DNA of 64,000 nt from Amoebophrya sp. A120. Taxonomy: Eukaryota > Sar > Dinophyceae > Syndiniales > Amoebophryaceae. Under the pieces are notes generated by a model. That model worked only from the letters and a program-made list of their open reading frames with translations. It had not been told where the DNA came from and did not search any database. Position 1 is the first letter of the stretch. Every line of letters begins with the position of its first letter. The translations under genes and the position numbers were made by a program. Of this stretch, positions 1 to 11,506 are shown piece by piece. Where the stretch lies: positions 4,091,253 through 4,155,252 of the forward strand of contig CAJINV010000003.1 of NCBI GenBank assembly GCA_905178155.1, in the 5' to 3' direction.

Positions 1-1442
1 ATATCCGGAGGCAATCACCCGAAGCACGAAACACACTCAACATCTTGCGTTTTGCCACAATTGGGAGTAACAATGCAGAGTGGCAGACAAAATTTCAAAA
101 CAAAAAGTCAAAACGCCTAAACGTGCATTTTTATTTCCGAGATGTTGAAATTATTAAGATTTAGAATCAAGTTCCTGAACTTTGTAAACGAGGTACGTTC
201 ATCGCGTTCCTTGAGAAAAACGGAAATGGATGTTGACGCCCACCCTTGTTAGCTTCACGTTGACTTCAAGTCTGAAGTGCATTTAGCTTCCTCACAAGCA
301 CAACACGAGAAGAGCGTAAAAGAACTCGCGCTTTAGGAGAGGGAAGCCAGTACCTGAAACACCGAGACTGACTGCATTGACATTGAGGCGAGCAAAACAA
401 TTATACTTTGTCACACGGATGGGGATGTGACGTGTTGCAGGTACCGATAGATTCGGAGACTATTCGCTCTACTAAACAGAAACACGGACAACAGCACAAC
501 ACGAAAAAATGGACAGAGATGACACAGGCAAAGAATTCATTCTGGACTAAAAACCGAACCAAAGCCAAAGCTTACAATTTATGAACAACGGCACTTCCTA
601 CGGATGATACTTTGAAGCCCGTCCGAAGACGCGCCAATGCGGCTACCCAAGCTTTGTCTTTCACAATCCCACCCGATAGCGATACGGCTGCGCTGCGAAT
701 GAATGAGAGCCAAATACCTCCTTGATACTAGCGTTGTTCGAAAACAAACTACGTACAGTCGTCTATGTCTCGCTGTCGCTTATTGCGGATTTCGCTTTGA
801 ACGAGATGTATCGTCCGTGCCTTTGGAAGATTTAGGTTGTTTGAAATATCATCCGCTTTTCAAAGAAAGCCAAATGTACATTACATGACTCCGACTTCGT
901 CTCGACGGTGCTGCACCGTCCCCTGGCGCAACAATAAATTATAACGGTTTCATCCCCAGTCGTACATCACGTACTCCGTGTGTAGTAGACGATTCCAATG
1001 ATCCTACATGTTCGATTTTTCGTGGTCTTGTTTTTTCTGGGACTCGTTTATTCTGGTCTTTCTCTATCATGGCGATGAACACAATTAGCATAATCTTACA
1101 TTGCTTTACCGCTTTGGCTTTGGCGCTGTGTGAAGATGAAAATTCGCTTTGGCTTTGTCGCAAGGGTGCCATAAAGAACCCTCGATGGAAGATGCGCAGT
1201 AGTACGTACCCGGAAGATGGGTAGTTGGTCGTAGAAGACGATCCCGAGTGTAAGATCATCCAACTGCTTGCTCATTCTTGTCTCCACAAGTCGATAGAAC
1301 CGTTGAGATGAAGTTGAAGGCACCAGAAAGCAGAAGGCCGTTATAATGATGTTCTCCATTGAACGGGAACGTGTCGGCGGCAGCAGGGAAAATGATTTTT
1401 GGTGTGCAACAACCAAGGCACGGGCGACGCTTTCCTCTGGAC
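1..1442. other. No supported gene; downstream flank of the last gene
   Basis: This stretch lies 3' of the FAM151-like gene that ends at 1443 on the minus strand. Open frames of 60 to 110 codons occur on both strands, but none has a recognisable motif, consistent codon use or a splice-supported extension. I see no gene, RNA or repeat here. Confidence 0.5.
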
Positions 1443-4400
1443 CTACACATCCCGGTCGCGTTCGGCTGGCCGCCGTTTTGAGGCGGACGACGGTAGATTG
1501 CTTTCGTCCGTTTCGGATTCAATGCGGACGAACTCGGTTCGTGGCGACTTTGGCTCGAAGTTTGTAAGAAGACTGCTCTGGGAAGATACCGTCGGTACCT
1601 GGCTGCGCGTCGACATCGAACCTGTGGACGAGCTGGTGTGGTGGTCGCGCTTTGAAGATGTCGAAGTTATTAGGTGCACGTTTCTTGCGCTAGAGCTAGT
1701 ACCTACTACGCCGGGCATTGAAAGGACGGAAGATACTATTGTAGGCGGATGATCTTTGCTTCCATTATTTCTGAGCAACGCCGAATGCTCGCCCTCAAGC
1801 TGCTTGCTTTCGGGTGAGCGCGGGTTGGGTGGAGCGACGATCTCTTCCGACGTCAACAGCTTCGATTTCTCGTTATTTTCGTCGTCGTCCTCCGGGGTTA
1901 ACGGACCACCTTCACGTCCAGATGTTGTTTGTAGCAGCTTTGCGGTACTCTCGTCAGCAGGAGCTGCTGTTCTTGCCGCGGCTGTTGTGGAGGTTGTGAG
2001 CGGTGGCGGTTCAAACTTTCTTCTGACCTGCTGGCCGCTCGCTGCTGTCGACGCGGCTGAAGCAGTAACCGTTCCTGACGGCGGCCTTTTAGCGGTCTTG
2101 GAGGACGCAGAAACGGCAGACGCGGAGGAGGTAGTTGCAGCTGCGCCAAATGCTGGAGTGGTCGAGGCCGAGCCTTTTGTGGACGCCGTGGGGCTTTGAC
2201 TGGGCGTGCTGTCGATTTCTTCGTCGGCGCCGGCAGGCAACAAGTTCTCGTTTAGAGCCTGGTACTTGCCACGACTGGAGGCCGAGGAACCTCCTCCTGC
2301 CGTGGCTGGCAGCAGGTACTTGCCGACCGCGCGAGTGGCTTTCGTTGCCAAAGAGGATCCGGATGTGGCATCGGCAACGCCCGCGCGGCCGCCCCGCGGG
2401 GAGAGGCGGTAGTGGTCGGGGTCAATCTTGGCCTCGTCATGAATCTTCACGCGCATCTGCTGACTGGCATCCTCTTCGTCGTCTGTCACCTCATCCAGGA
2501 GCTCCTCGTCGTCATCCATGTCCTCGTCTGCGGTAATGCCAACAACTGTGAAATTGTGCTTTGCGTTGGAATTGCTGACTGTGAAGAACAAAGGAGCTCC
2601 AATCAAAAATTTCAATATACTTACTTTTGTCGTCCACAACTAAGAGCATCGGCGATCGCGTGGATGCAAGCTTCAGACAAAAAAATTTATACCGCTGCGC
2701 ATGCGCATGATTCGTTGGTAGAGCTCAGCGCGCAGCGCTTCGGTTGACTCAGGATCCGCAAGCGAAATTGTTTGTCGCGAAGCTGCGGAGCCTCCGCAGC
2801 AGAAGAAGCAGGAGCACAGCAGACCGACCCAGGTTTGCGTTTTCACGTCGATGAAGAGTCGGCTGTCGTCAAATTCGGTTGTGATCTTGCCTAGTGTGGT
2901 TTCCGTGATGCCCAGGGAGCCCGTGCCGGTGAACACCGTCAGCGAAGAGTTGGGCAAGTTGTCCAGAAGGATGGACCGAAGGTTTTTACGACTGCGCAAG
3001 ACATAGGGGGCGTTGACCGCAAAAGTGATGTGGTCCACCGTGTCGCGTAAACTTCGGTGTCTCTTCAGAATCGGGTCCCAACATATCTCTTTCTCGCACA
3101 GCTCCAACATGCGCTCGATTATTTGAGTCCTGGTTATTTAATCAGACTTGCTGCGAAGATCGAATCCTCAGCGTCACTAAGTGTCACTGTGAGGGACTGA
3201 AGCTAGGATGAGAATGAGGATGGCGGAGTAAAAGTATTTGAAACTGAAAGAATAAGGTGTTGCAAATGTTGAAACAGGCAATCAAATGTACCAATTACGT
3301 ACCTGTAGTGCCGGTTTCGTATGGCGAAGTCGGTGGTCATCCAGCCCAGACTGAGCCAGGCTTTCGGGACGCGTGCGCATTGTTGCGCAAAGAACTCGCC
3401 ATCTATGAATCGTGGGGCAAAAAAGCCGGGTGCCCCAAGGGGTCCGTAGAAGATGTCGGCATTCAGCATGAGGCAGGGGACATAATCCATCAACCGCGTC
3501 TCCAGGATGATGTCAATGGCAGCCTGGATGCACTCACTTTTTTTGAAGTCGAACTTCACTCCCTTAGGCGACAGGGTCAAACCTAATGGTCGGTTTTAGT
3601 TTTTGTTTTTCACGTGAACTACGTGAAGCAAAGAATCAAATCGACTTGTGCTCGTTCTTGAACTTGTCGCAGCAGGTGCCGATGTGTCATAAAAATGTCA
3701 ATCGCAATTTAAACTCTTGGAAACCTTCAATCTGAATCAGCAGGAGTGCGTGATCAGAGGAGCAGCCAGAGTCCTTTTGCAAAATCTTTAGTCAGATGAG
3801 GTTCACAGACGAAATGCACCATATGCAGGCCACTGGCCTCCAAGAGCAAGAAAAGCAAAAGATCTGTCATAGTCATTACCTAATGCCCGGCCGACTTTCT
3901 TCTGAAGGTCCTTGCCGACCTTCTTCGCTCCCCGCGCGACTCGCTGTGCTTCCTCGACGGCCTTCTGCCCGAGCTCCTTCGCCACGTGTTCGAAACTGTC
4001 CAAATCGAAAGTGAGCGGGCGGTTGGGGGTAATCGCCCCGTCATCCGGCACCGTTGAGGAATCTCTACGCTCGAGCGGTTCGCGAACTCCGGATTCCAGG
4101 TCAATGTCTAGGTGACTTCTTACCTCAGCTGCGCTGTCATCTTCTTCTCCCGTTCGGATTGCTTTCGGCGGGTTTCTTGTTCCTCTCTTGCTGGGCGACA
4201 CGTTCGTGCCAGGTTCCTTTCCGCTCGGAGGCGGAGGACCGGCGCCGGGGGCAGATGCTTTATTTTCATCCTCCACCACGACCAGCCGGAAGTCATTGCT
4301 TGTACTTCCTAGCACACCTCCTCCGCTGGAGGTAGAGGGAGACTCGTTCGGATTGGCTGTCGCGGTAGCTGCACTACTGCCACCAGCAGTTCCGGCGGGC

Positions 4401-5409
4401 CAGAAACCATGATCGCCATCAACACTGCGCGGCTGGCTGGTAATCGACTTTTTGGCTGGTGGTGCAGCTCCAGCTGCACGACTGGTGGACGACTGACTTC
4501 CGCCGATCTGCAGTGAGCCCCGCACTATCACAGGATCATCACCTTGATCCTCTTCCCCGGTAGTTAGTGGCGGCGCGGAACCAAAGGCGAGTTCTCGCGA
4601 TGTTAGCCTCGAGAGGGACATGGGACTCGCGGGTAGCCAATGCGACATGCGTTCAATTTGGTCTTGCGAAAACACACTCTCGAGGAATTGGGCGGCAGCT
4701 ACGTTACCCGCGCCCCCGAGCGTCGCCGTCTCGCGCTGCATGCGCTCCACCGCGATGCTGTGAGCGATGAGTTTCTCGCAGAATTTGCGGAAGCTCAGGT
4801 TGCTGCCAGGCTGCTGCGGCGGGTGCGCCATGATGAGCTCCATCTGGGACGAGGAAGAGCTGTTATTGTTTATGGTTCCGTTGCCAGCAGGAGGCACTCC
4901 GGAGGCGCTTGTCGACGATGTGCTGTTCACGGATCCCGTACTTGCGGTTCTGGGAAGCGTGGGCCCGCGACAAGCGTTCCAGATGGAATCCGAAGGCTCC
5001 GTGTTCTCGTCGTATGGGCCAAAAGACACATCGGCCTCGATCATGTGACAATCCCCTTGCAACGCATCCTCCAGCTTGCTGCGGGTGTTGACCTGAAGAG
5101 AAGATATTATCAGAGTTTCATGTATGTCGACTGCACAGAAACAGCAAGTGGTGTGTGTTGTTTATGAAACGAACCTGCTGGTGAGCTTTGAACTGAAGCA
5201 TCGAGTTTGAATATTTGTCCTCAAATAGCTAAAACTGATTTACATCATGTATTTTTCGCAAATGACAATCCGTTCGTTTTTTGTCTGTATTTTACCGCGT
5301 GTGCCCATTTTATCTCGGTCGGCTTCTCCACCTCAAACTTCTCGGCAAGCTTCAAAGGAAGGTGCGAATTGCGCCGCCCAGGATAAAAAATCGACGTCAC
5401 TTCGGACAT
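1443..5409 (-). CDS. FAM151 (menorin/DUF2181) family protein, five exons, long disordered insert and tail
   Basis: Exons 5409-5296, 5092-3880, 3582-3303, 3129-2693 and 2545-1443 join in phase to 1048 residues; all introns are GT-AG. The family has a GDPD-like barrel fold, and the enzymatic role is unproven. Exon 1 ends IKWAHA and exon 2 continues VNTRSKLEDAL...MIEADV, the typical family opening. MAHPP follows about residue 115, then GVKFDF, LNADIFYGP, LSLGWMTTDF, VDHITFAVNA and SSLTVFTGTG in family order. About 250 low-complexity residues separate the MAHPP block from GVKFDF, and a roughly 370-residue Ser/Thr/acid-rich tail follows the domain, with a Cys cluster (CSCFFCC) at the join. The first ATG of exon 1 (5409) is taken as start. 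It is a diverged tandem relative of the gene at 7835-10972. Family call strong; tail boundaries inferred. Confidence 0.82.
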
Positions 5410-6600
5410 AGCCGTCACGAATGATGAGCGGGTTTATCAGCGAAAATGTTCATCATTAGTTTCTATTCTTGCTCTTCGTGTTCACTACTGTCTATACGAA
5501 TGTAACAAAAAGGGCCTTTCTGCGCAAGGAAACAGAAACACCCTGCAGCCACAAATTCCGATCTAATGAGCGGTATGTTGTGCCAATTGTGCCACTTACA
5601 TGAATATACGCAAAACCATGAAATAATCGGCGAAATTCAAATAAATTGTGCCTGCGTTTTATCTGTGCAAACTCGTACTCGATGAATAAACTACTTGCGT
5701 TGCGGATGCATTGCTAAAAACTAAGTCGTGTTCGATTGGATTTTAATGAACCCGTAGCGTTGGCCAAGAAAAAATCTCGTCAAATCATGCGCTACACGGT
5801 AGACACACACAGGTAGTTGTGTAGCGGCAGGCCTGTGGTAGAACCAATACTGAATCTCAGTCACATCATCATCATGGGTAGACAAATTGGGATTAAATGT
5901 TCGCTGTCCTTCCGATGTGATTCAACAAAAACAGAATGCCTTTGCTTCCTTAGCAGCAAGTCTACCAGAAGGGTGCAGCTTTAATGCGGAATCGGCCGAT
6001 ATCACTCCAACAGAAAAACTTTGATTCTTTTGCACAGGACAACAAAACCGCTAGACTAAAACTTCTGAACCTAATACCGCGTTTTTTTCAGCATACAGCT
6101 TTCATCAATTTGCTTTGGATCGTACTTTTCGATACCGATTCAGCATTGTACCGAGCGATGTGCAAAAGCAGATGCAGCATCGAATTGCTTATCTTCCAGG
6201 ACGACTTGTTCGTGACTGTCGGAAACTGTTGCAAGTATATGAATGAAGGTAGGATGAAGTCGGACTGACAGAAAATATCTCCACCGACAGAAGCTGCAAA
6301 GCGCGCGGACCACCGGAACAGCTTCAATTTTGGCGCAGAACAAACTGATTGTACACATCTTCGACTCATATCAACGTTGGCCGAGGGTCAAGGCAACATC
6401 ATCAACAGGTGACGCTAATCCAATCGTATAATATTGTGAAGATTGTGATTGTACTTAATATTCAAACGCAAACCGTTTGTGATTGATCACACTTGCGCTT
6501 CTTTCTGTACAGTCTAATTTTTTCGAATCGAATTGTTTTCAGTCGCTAGATGACACGGTTTTGTTCTGGGTGCATTTGCTGAGTCGCGTCAATATCTTAT
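5410..6600. other. Intergenic, no supported gene
   Basis: AT-richer than the flanking genes. It holds only short frames on both strands (for example a 94-codon plus-strand frame at 5984-6268) without motifs. No repeat with clear structure was found. It probably holds the 5' flank of the FAM151-like gene and the 3' flank of the small gene at 6601. Confidence 0.5.
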
Positions 6601-6930
6601 CTAAAGCTCATGTGCCAGGTGTGCTTTGACTTCGTTGATAACGTAGTCCTGCGGCTTGCGGCCACTGAACCAGTAGATTGCGCTTAGTTGGCCGAGCGCA
6701 ACACAGGAGCCAAAGATGGTCAGCATTTTTGAAACTCCCCTTCGTATTCTGTGCTCTGGTCGCAGCTGCAAGCCGATCTCCCACACCCACGGCCAGCTGA
6801 TATTCACCATACTTGTGACGACACAAAAACCAAAGGCGAGGTACAGGTTTTGTCGGGACACTGTCCGCAACACCTCTCTGCTTGACCAGGTGGGTAGGAC
6901 ATGCATGGGAATTTCCACGTCGCGCACCAT
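6601..6930 (-). CDS. Small membrane protein, unknown family
   Basis: A 109-residue frame. Two hydrophobic stretches are visible, around residues 30-50 (LYLAFGFCVVTSMVNISW) and 70-88 (MLTIFGSCVALGQLSAIYWF), separated by a charged loop rich in Arg, with a soluble charged C-terminus. It therefore looks like a two-pass membrane protein with both ends on one side. Family not recognised. The frame stays open upstream of the first ATG through HGDDFSNIN, with an AG inside it, so a 5' exon is possible and the true start is uncertain. It sits between the two FAM151-like genes on the same strand and could also be a stray exon of one of them, but I found no phase-compatible junction. Confidence 0.5.
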   Translation of the reverse strand: MVRDVEIPMHVLPTWSSREVLRTVSRQNLYLAFGFCVVTSMVNISWPWVWEIGLQLRPEHRIRRGVSKMLTIFGSCVALGQLSAIYWFSGRKPQDYVINEVKAHLAHEL

Positions 6931-7834
6931 GTTGATGTTGCTGAAGTCGTCTCCGTGAAGATGTGGTTTGTTAGAGATTCATACTAAAAGATCATGATGT
7001 AGCGACACAATTACGGCTGAGCTGCTTGCTAAATTGACTAATTCCCGACTTTTTTTCGTAGTGTTTTCTTGCTGCAAGGGTTCATGCTTGTATCTTGACC
7101 AAGGGAGGGGCACTGTGTGGTGTGAACCTGGGAAGAAAAGTGAGAATAATGAAGAAAACGACGTAGAGATACAGCTTCTTATGCAAGTGAGAGCCTCTGG
7201 CTCTGGTGCATCAAGATCAAACAGCACGATCGAAGAGAAGAGAACCTCTTGAGTTTGGTGGATGAAAAGGTTCTTCTTGTCGAGAAGACAGACGTGATGC
7301 TTCGCTTGTCCTCGCATAATTCGAGTAGTCAACTACACTACAACGCTGCGGACGATCGGCTGGAAAAAGTGATCCAAACTAGGATTGTGTGCGAACATCA
7401 GTATAGTTTCTGTCGATTATGTTCACGAACCACTGTGACCAAGGCCGGCGTTTGCTGGAGTAATGTTGCTGTGTTGGCTCTACTTCTTGAAAAAATGTGA
7501 ATGTTGAAGACTTCGTCGCCTTCGGAAAAGTTGCGTTCTCGCGTGTCGTTTTCAATCGTCGTGGGTCATTGTGGTCAAACCGGCATTTTTGGCAACCAAT
7601 GTAGCAGGCTGAAACTATGATGAAAGGTGCAGGATAGTCAACCTGGATGATGTTTCTTCAACCAGACTGACATTTGTGCCCATGGAGTGTCAACAGAGAA
7701 TCTGTCTAGGAAAATGTCGCTTTGAGGCCGCTCGGGGGGAGCGGTATCTGTGAAAATTTCTCATTGGACTGCCGAGCAGGTTGATACAACTAGTACACTG
7801 CTCCTGTTCAAGTTCATGATCCTCACGTGCACAA
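6931..7834. other. Intergenic, no supported gene
   Basis: Short overlapping frames on both strands (7034-7252 plus, 6979-7332 minus) lack motifs and look random. The segment is the 3' flank of the FAM151-like gene ending at 7835. An undetected 5' exon of the small membrane gene could lie here. Confidence 0.45.
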
Positions 7835-10800
7835 CTACATGAGGGCGCAGCGTTCTGTGCCCAATGAGCTCTGCACCTTCTTGCCCTTGGAGGTCGCGTC
7901 TGCGCGCGTGTAGACATCGACAAAGAGGCGGGTAGTGTCAAAGTTTTCCTCGATCGCTTGCAGGTCGTCAGGGGTTATCCCCGTGGTCATGGTGCCCGTA
8001 TAGACGGTAAGCGACGAAGAAGGGACCAGCTCCAGGAGTTGCTTCAGGACCGGTTGACTCGCGAGGGCGTACTTCGCCTGCACACAAAACGTGATGTGGT
8101 GCGCGATGGCCGCGGGGGTGTACAGAAAGGTGTCCTTCCCCCGCAAAAACGGGCGCTGCACAAGCTCGAGCATGTCGTTTATCATGCGCTGCGTGTAGTG
8201 CTGGGTGACGGCAAACTCCGTGGAGATCCAACCCAGCGACAGAACGACGTCTGGAATACGGCAACAACGCTGTAAAAATTTCCTGCCGTCCAGCACCCAG
8301 TTCGGCATCAGGGGAAGGCAACCGGGTCCCGCGGCTATATCAGCGTTCAGCCAAACACACACAACCTGTTTTTATTTTCTCATCTTTTGAGAATCTCTAC
8401 TAAAACTATCTGAAGTGTTGAACCATGGAAAAGTCCGAATCAAGACTTGACGCGATTCGAGACCGTCGCCCTCTTTTTCGGGTGCATATAGGTAGCATTT
8501 TCGCTCTCTAGTTCAGTTTCCGATACAAGTATTCGCCACTTCTAGGCGCGTCTAGAAACACTACGAAAATGTTGGCCATGGAAATCGATCCCGCACACAC
8601 GTAGCACGATCGCCCCAAATGAAGCCTGTTCCGTGATGAAATGACAGAGAAGATGATGAGAAATTGACTAGATCTGACTGGTAACGCGATGGCACTAAGG
8701 CCATACGCAATCCAGTCACATTGCCCAGATTGACGACAGTGAGCATAGTGACTGTTTACGCCATACGCAAAACAATCACACTGCACCCACTAGAGCAGAA
8801 GTAGAAACAATTGAGGCACTTCCTGGACCATACGCAAAACGGTCACAAAGTGCCAGAAGGATGTAAATGATCTAGAAGGAATCCCATGAAATTCAAGAGG
8901 AAAGTGATCAAGGTGCCTATTTGCGTCATACGCAAAACAGGCACAAGCAGAATGATCACAGTGACTGTCTGCGCCATACGCAATTCAGTCACATTCTGGC
9001 GGGTTGCGGTCATACGCAATTTCGTCACATCCTGAAACTTGATGAATTGAACCTACAGGATGTAACGCAGCAAGAGACTTGCGTCACTTGCTTGCTTACT
9101 TGCAATTGAGAGAATTCATCTGCTGTCGATAACGAGCTCAGTGGAGCAAACGTGTGTAAGTGTGTGCGAGTGTTCTCAAGTCCACTAACAGAAAATCATA
9201 AAAAAATTTTACCTGCGCCCACACGTTCATGCGCATGAGCAGCTCGATGGCGGGTTTCACGGCTGCGAGGTCTTTGAAGTCGAGTTTTATGCCCTTGGGC
9301 CTTCGCCGTGTTCTCTTTTCCACGGTGTTCATACCCAAATGCTCCTGGAGTTCCTCGTTCATCAGCAGGATGCCATGATGGCCGCTCGTGGACGAGGACT
9401 GCGACCGCGTGTCGGAATTGCCGTCGGCGCTGGAGCTTTCTTCCAGAAGTTCGCGGAGGTCGCGGTCTTCGTCCTCCGTGATGAAGGAAATGTTGTTGGG
9501 GATCTCCACTCCCTCCAGCAGCGTCGTGTTGCCGCGGATCACCTCGGTCCGCCGGCCCTGCACGAGCGTGGGGTCCACCATGCAGTTGTAGTGGCAGATC
9601 TTGCGCACAAACTGCTCGAGCGTCAGATTGCTCCGCCGGCTGGGAGGGTGCGCCATGATCACGGTGCGGTCGTCTCGGACCGCAAGTCGTGTTCCCGCAG
9701 AACTTGGGGGTGCTCCGGGGGGTGGTCTCGGTTTATTTGCCTTCGGTTTGTGTAGTCCTGCCAGGGCGGGGTCCGAGCTGGATATTAGGGGAGCGTTAAT
9801 ATTATTCGGTTGCACGGTAGTTGCACTCGGCGGCAGTGCCCGAGTTTGCGGATCGAAGGATACGCCGCGGCGCGACGCGGCACTGACGGCTTTGGACTGG
9901 GGTACAGCAGGGGCGGTGCTGCTTGCCGAGGGCCCGTCGCCGGTCAGCATCGGTGGTGCGAAGCCTTCCCCCTCGCCGGAGAGTTTTCGCAGCGGCGGCG
10001 CCAGGGGGGGACTTAGTGACGACTCTGGATCGTGCACAGGCGTTTCTTCATCCGCGTCATCCATCGGCGAGGCGAACTTATTGTTCGGATCATGCGGACC
10101 ACCACCACCCGCAGTAGAAATCATACCGCCTGTAGTAGTCCCGCTTCCTGCCAGAAGCAGGTTGTCCGCGCTCTGCGTGCGCCGGGTATCTTCTCCCAAA
10201 ACGTTGGATGACTTTGCTCCTGCGGCAGCTTGCAGCGGGAGGTTGTAATTCGGGTCTTCATCCGGCACCGCATCTCCTTCGGGCGCCCGTTTCAGTCGTA
10301 CGGGCGCGGCGCGTGAGGAAGATGCGACGGAGGCAACGCTGGAGGAGGCCACACTAGAACCGACGACCACGTCCGAGGACGTTTTCTTCTTTCGCGACGA
10401 CGAAGCGCCGCCGGGAGTCGACGAGCCCTGTTGCTTATTGTTCGCACCGCCGAAGAAGCCCACATCCTCGGTGCCTTCGGTTTCTTCGTAAGTTCCGAGC
10501 GTGACATCCGCCTCGATTAAATGAACGTCGGATCGCAGTGCTTGTGCCAACTTCGCCTTGGAATTGCAACTGTGATACCACGTGAGCTGGTGTACCGAGC
10601 TTACCTGTTACGATGTGGTGAAATAGAAAAGAGTAACATATTAATCTATACACATCAAAAGTGTTCTTGTTGGTCCAATTGCACACTTCAAGGTGATTGC
10701 CCGGAAAGTACGGTGGCGTTAACACCGGTTTTCCTTTTCGTTCTTTTGTGTCGGGCTTGTGGTACTACGTTCAACAGAAGCTGCAATAAGCAATTTGTAC

Positions 10801-10972
10801 CTGAAATTTCTGGCATAGCTCGACACAATAGCGGGACATCTGAAGTACGGATATCTGGTGGCGCAGAAGTTCCTTCCACCTATCCGTTTTGGTTGCGTAT
10901 TGCTATTGCTGCAAGCTGGAATATAACGCAGAGAAACTAGTACAGCAGTAGTACCGTTGAGCGATCATCCAT
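7835..10972 (-). CDS. FAM151 (menorin/DUF2181) family protein, four exons
   Basis: Exons 10972-10955, 10902-10801, 10604-9213 and 8365-7835 join to 680 residues. All introns are GT-AG in phase 0; the third is 847 nt and carries a hairpin-repeat cluster. Exon 3 opens with LTWYHSCNSKAKL and HLIEADV, the family hallmark; IMAHPP lies near residue 340, then KGIKLDFK, LNADIAAGPG, LSLGWISTEF, HHITFCVQA and SSLTVYTGT. The acidic IEAD and KLDF motifs and the His of AHPP are the conserved barrel positions of this family. About 280 disordered Ser/Ala/Pro-rich residues split the IEADV block from AHPP. The six-codon first exon is inferred: its ATG follows an in-frame stop and joins exon 2 in phase. Paralog of the gene at 1443-5409, without the long C-terminal tail. 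Function beyond the family is unknown. Confidence 0.82.
8702..9019. repeat. Six-copy CATACGCAA hairpin-repeat cluster inside an intron
   Basis: The nonamer CATACGCAA occurs at 8702, 8762, 8829, 8927, 8975 and 9011, each followed within a few bases by a TCACA-like or GCACA-like end. Most copies are the right arm of an imperfect stem whose loop is (C/T)CATA. For example, GTGCCTATTTGCG pairs with CGCAAAACAGGCAC around the 8927 copy, and AGTGACTGTCTGCG pairs with CGCAATTCAGTCAC around the 8975 copy. Spacing is irregular (36 to 98 bp). The cluster lies wholly within intron 3 of the FAM151-like gene. Confidence 0.75.
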
Positions 10973-11506
10973 TCAAAGGGAAGAGATTCTCTGTACTGGC
11001 GGAGGATTGCCATAGATGTATTTCTAGCTCGTATTCTTCAGAAGCGCATACTACTAGCAAACTCCTGCTAGTATTGTCAAAAATACTTGACATCAAAAAC
11101 TTAAACTGCACCCTATTTATAGCTTGCCGACTGCTCGATACGAAACTTACTTCTGTATGAATCGCAATCGCAATCCTGCAGTGAAGGAAGCACAAAAATA
11201 GTCTAGCAGCTTCGTTTACGTCGTCATCAATGATGAGCAACCGATCGATTGAACATGGGTCTACTTTCGAGTTGCATGATTGCCAAGCCACTTTCGAGTT
11301 TGATCTACTTTCAAGATTTTTGGATCGAAGCAAATTTCAAAAAAATGAACACTGGAGGACGCTCTGAGTGTGCCTTTAAAAAGGGTTCAGCACCTACGAT
11401 TTTTCTGTGTAGATCCGGCGTGTTCGCACATCATCCACATGCAGCTTACTTTTGTTTTTGTTTATTGTTTGGCTGCATCGGTTTCTGTGCGGGCATCCTG
11501 GTTTCT
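10973..11506. other. Short spacer between VPS52 and the FAM151-like gene
   Basis: A minus-strand frame of 122 codons (10965-11333) covers much of this spacer and contains a good splice donor (GTAAGT after codon IHTE). It has no recognisable motif and may be UTR or an unplaced exon. It overlaps the inferred first exon of the downstream gene by a few bases in another frame, so I do not call it a gene. Confidence 0.4.

Noticed and set aside
1346-2747. Several plus-strand frames opposite the FAM151-like tail (for example 1399-1752, 1756-2199)
   Set aside because: They are antisense to a low-complexity coding exon; GC-rich codons there keep all frames open, and the minus-strand frame joins in phase with upstream exons.
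8702-9019. CRISPR array
   Set aside because: The repeat core is only nine bases, spacing is irregular, arms vary between copies, and it lies in an intron of a eukaryotic gene.
9339-10248. Plus-strand 138- and 215-codon frames opposite the FAM151-like exon 3
   Set aside because: Antisense shadows of a disordered, GC-rich exon whose own frame carries the family motifs at both ends.
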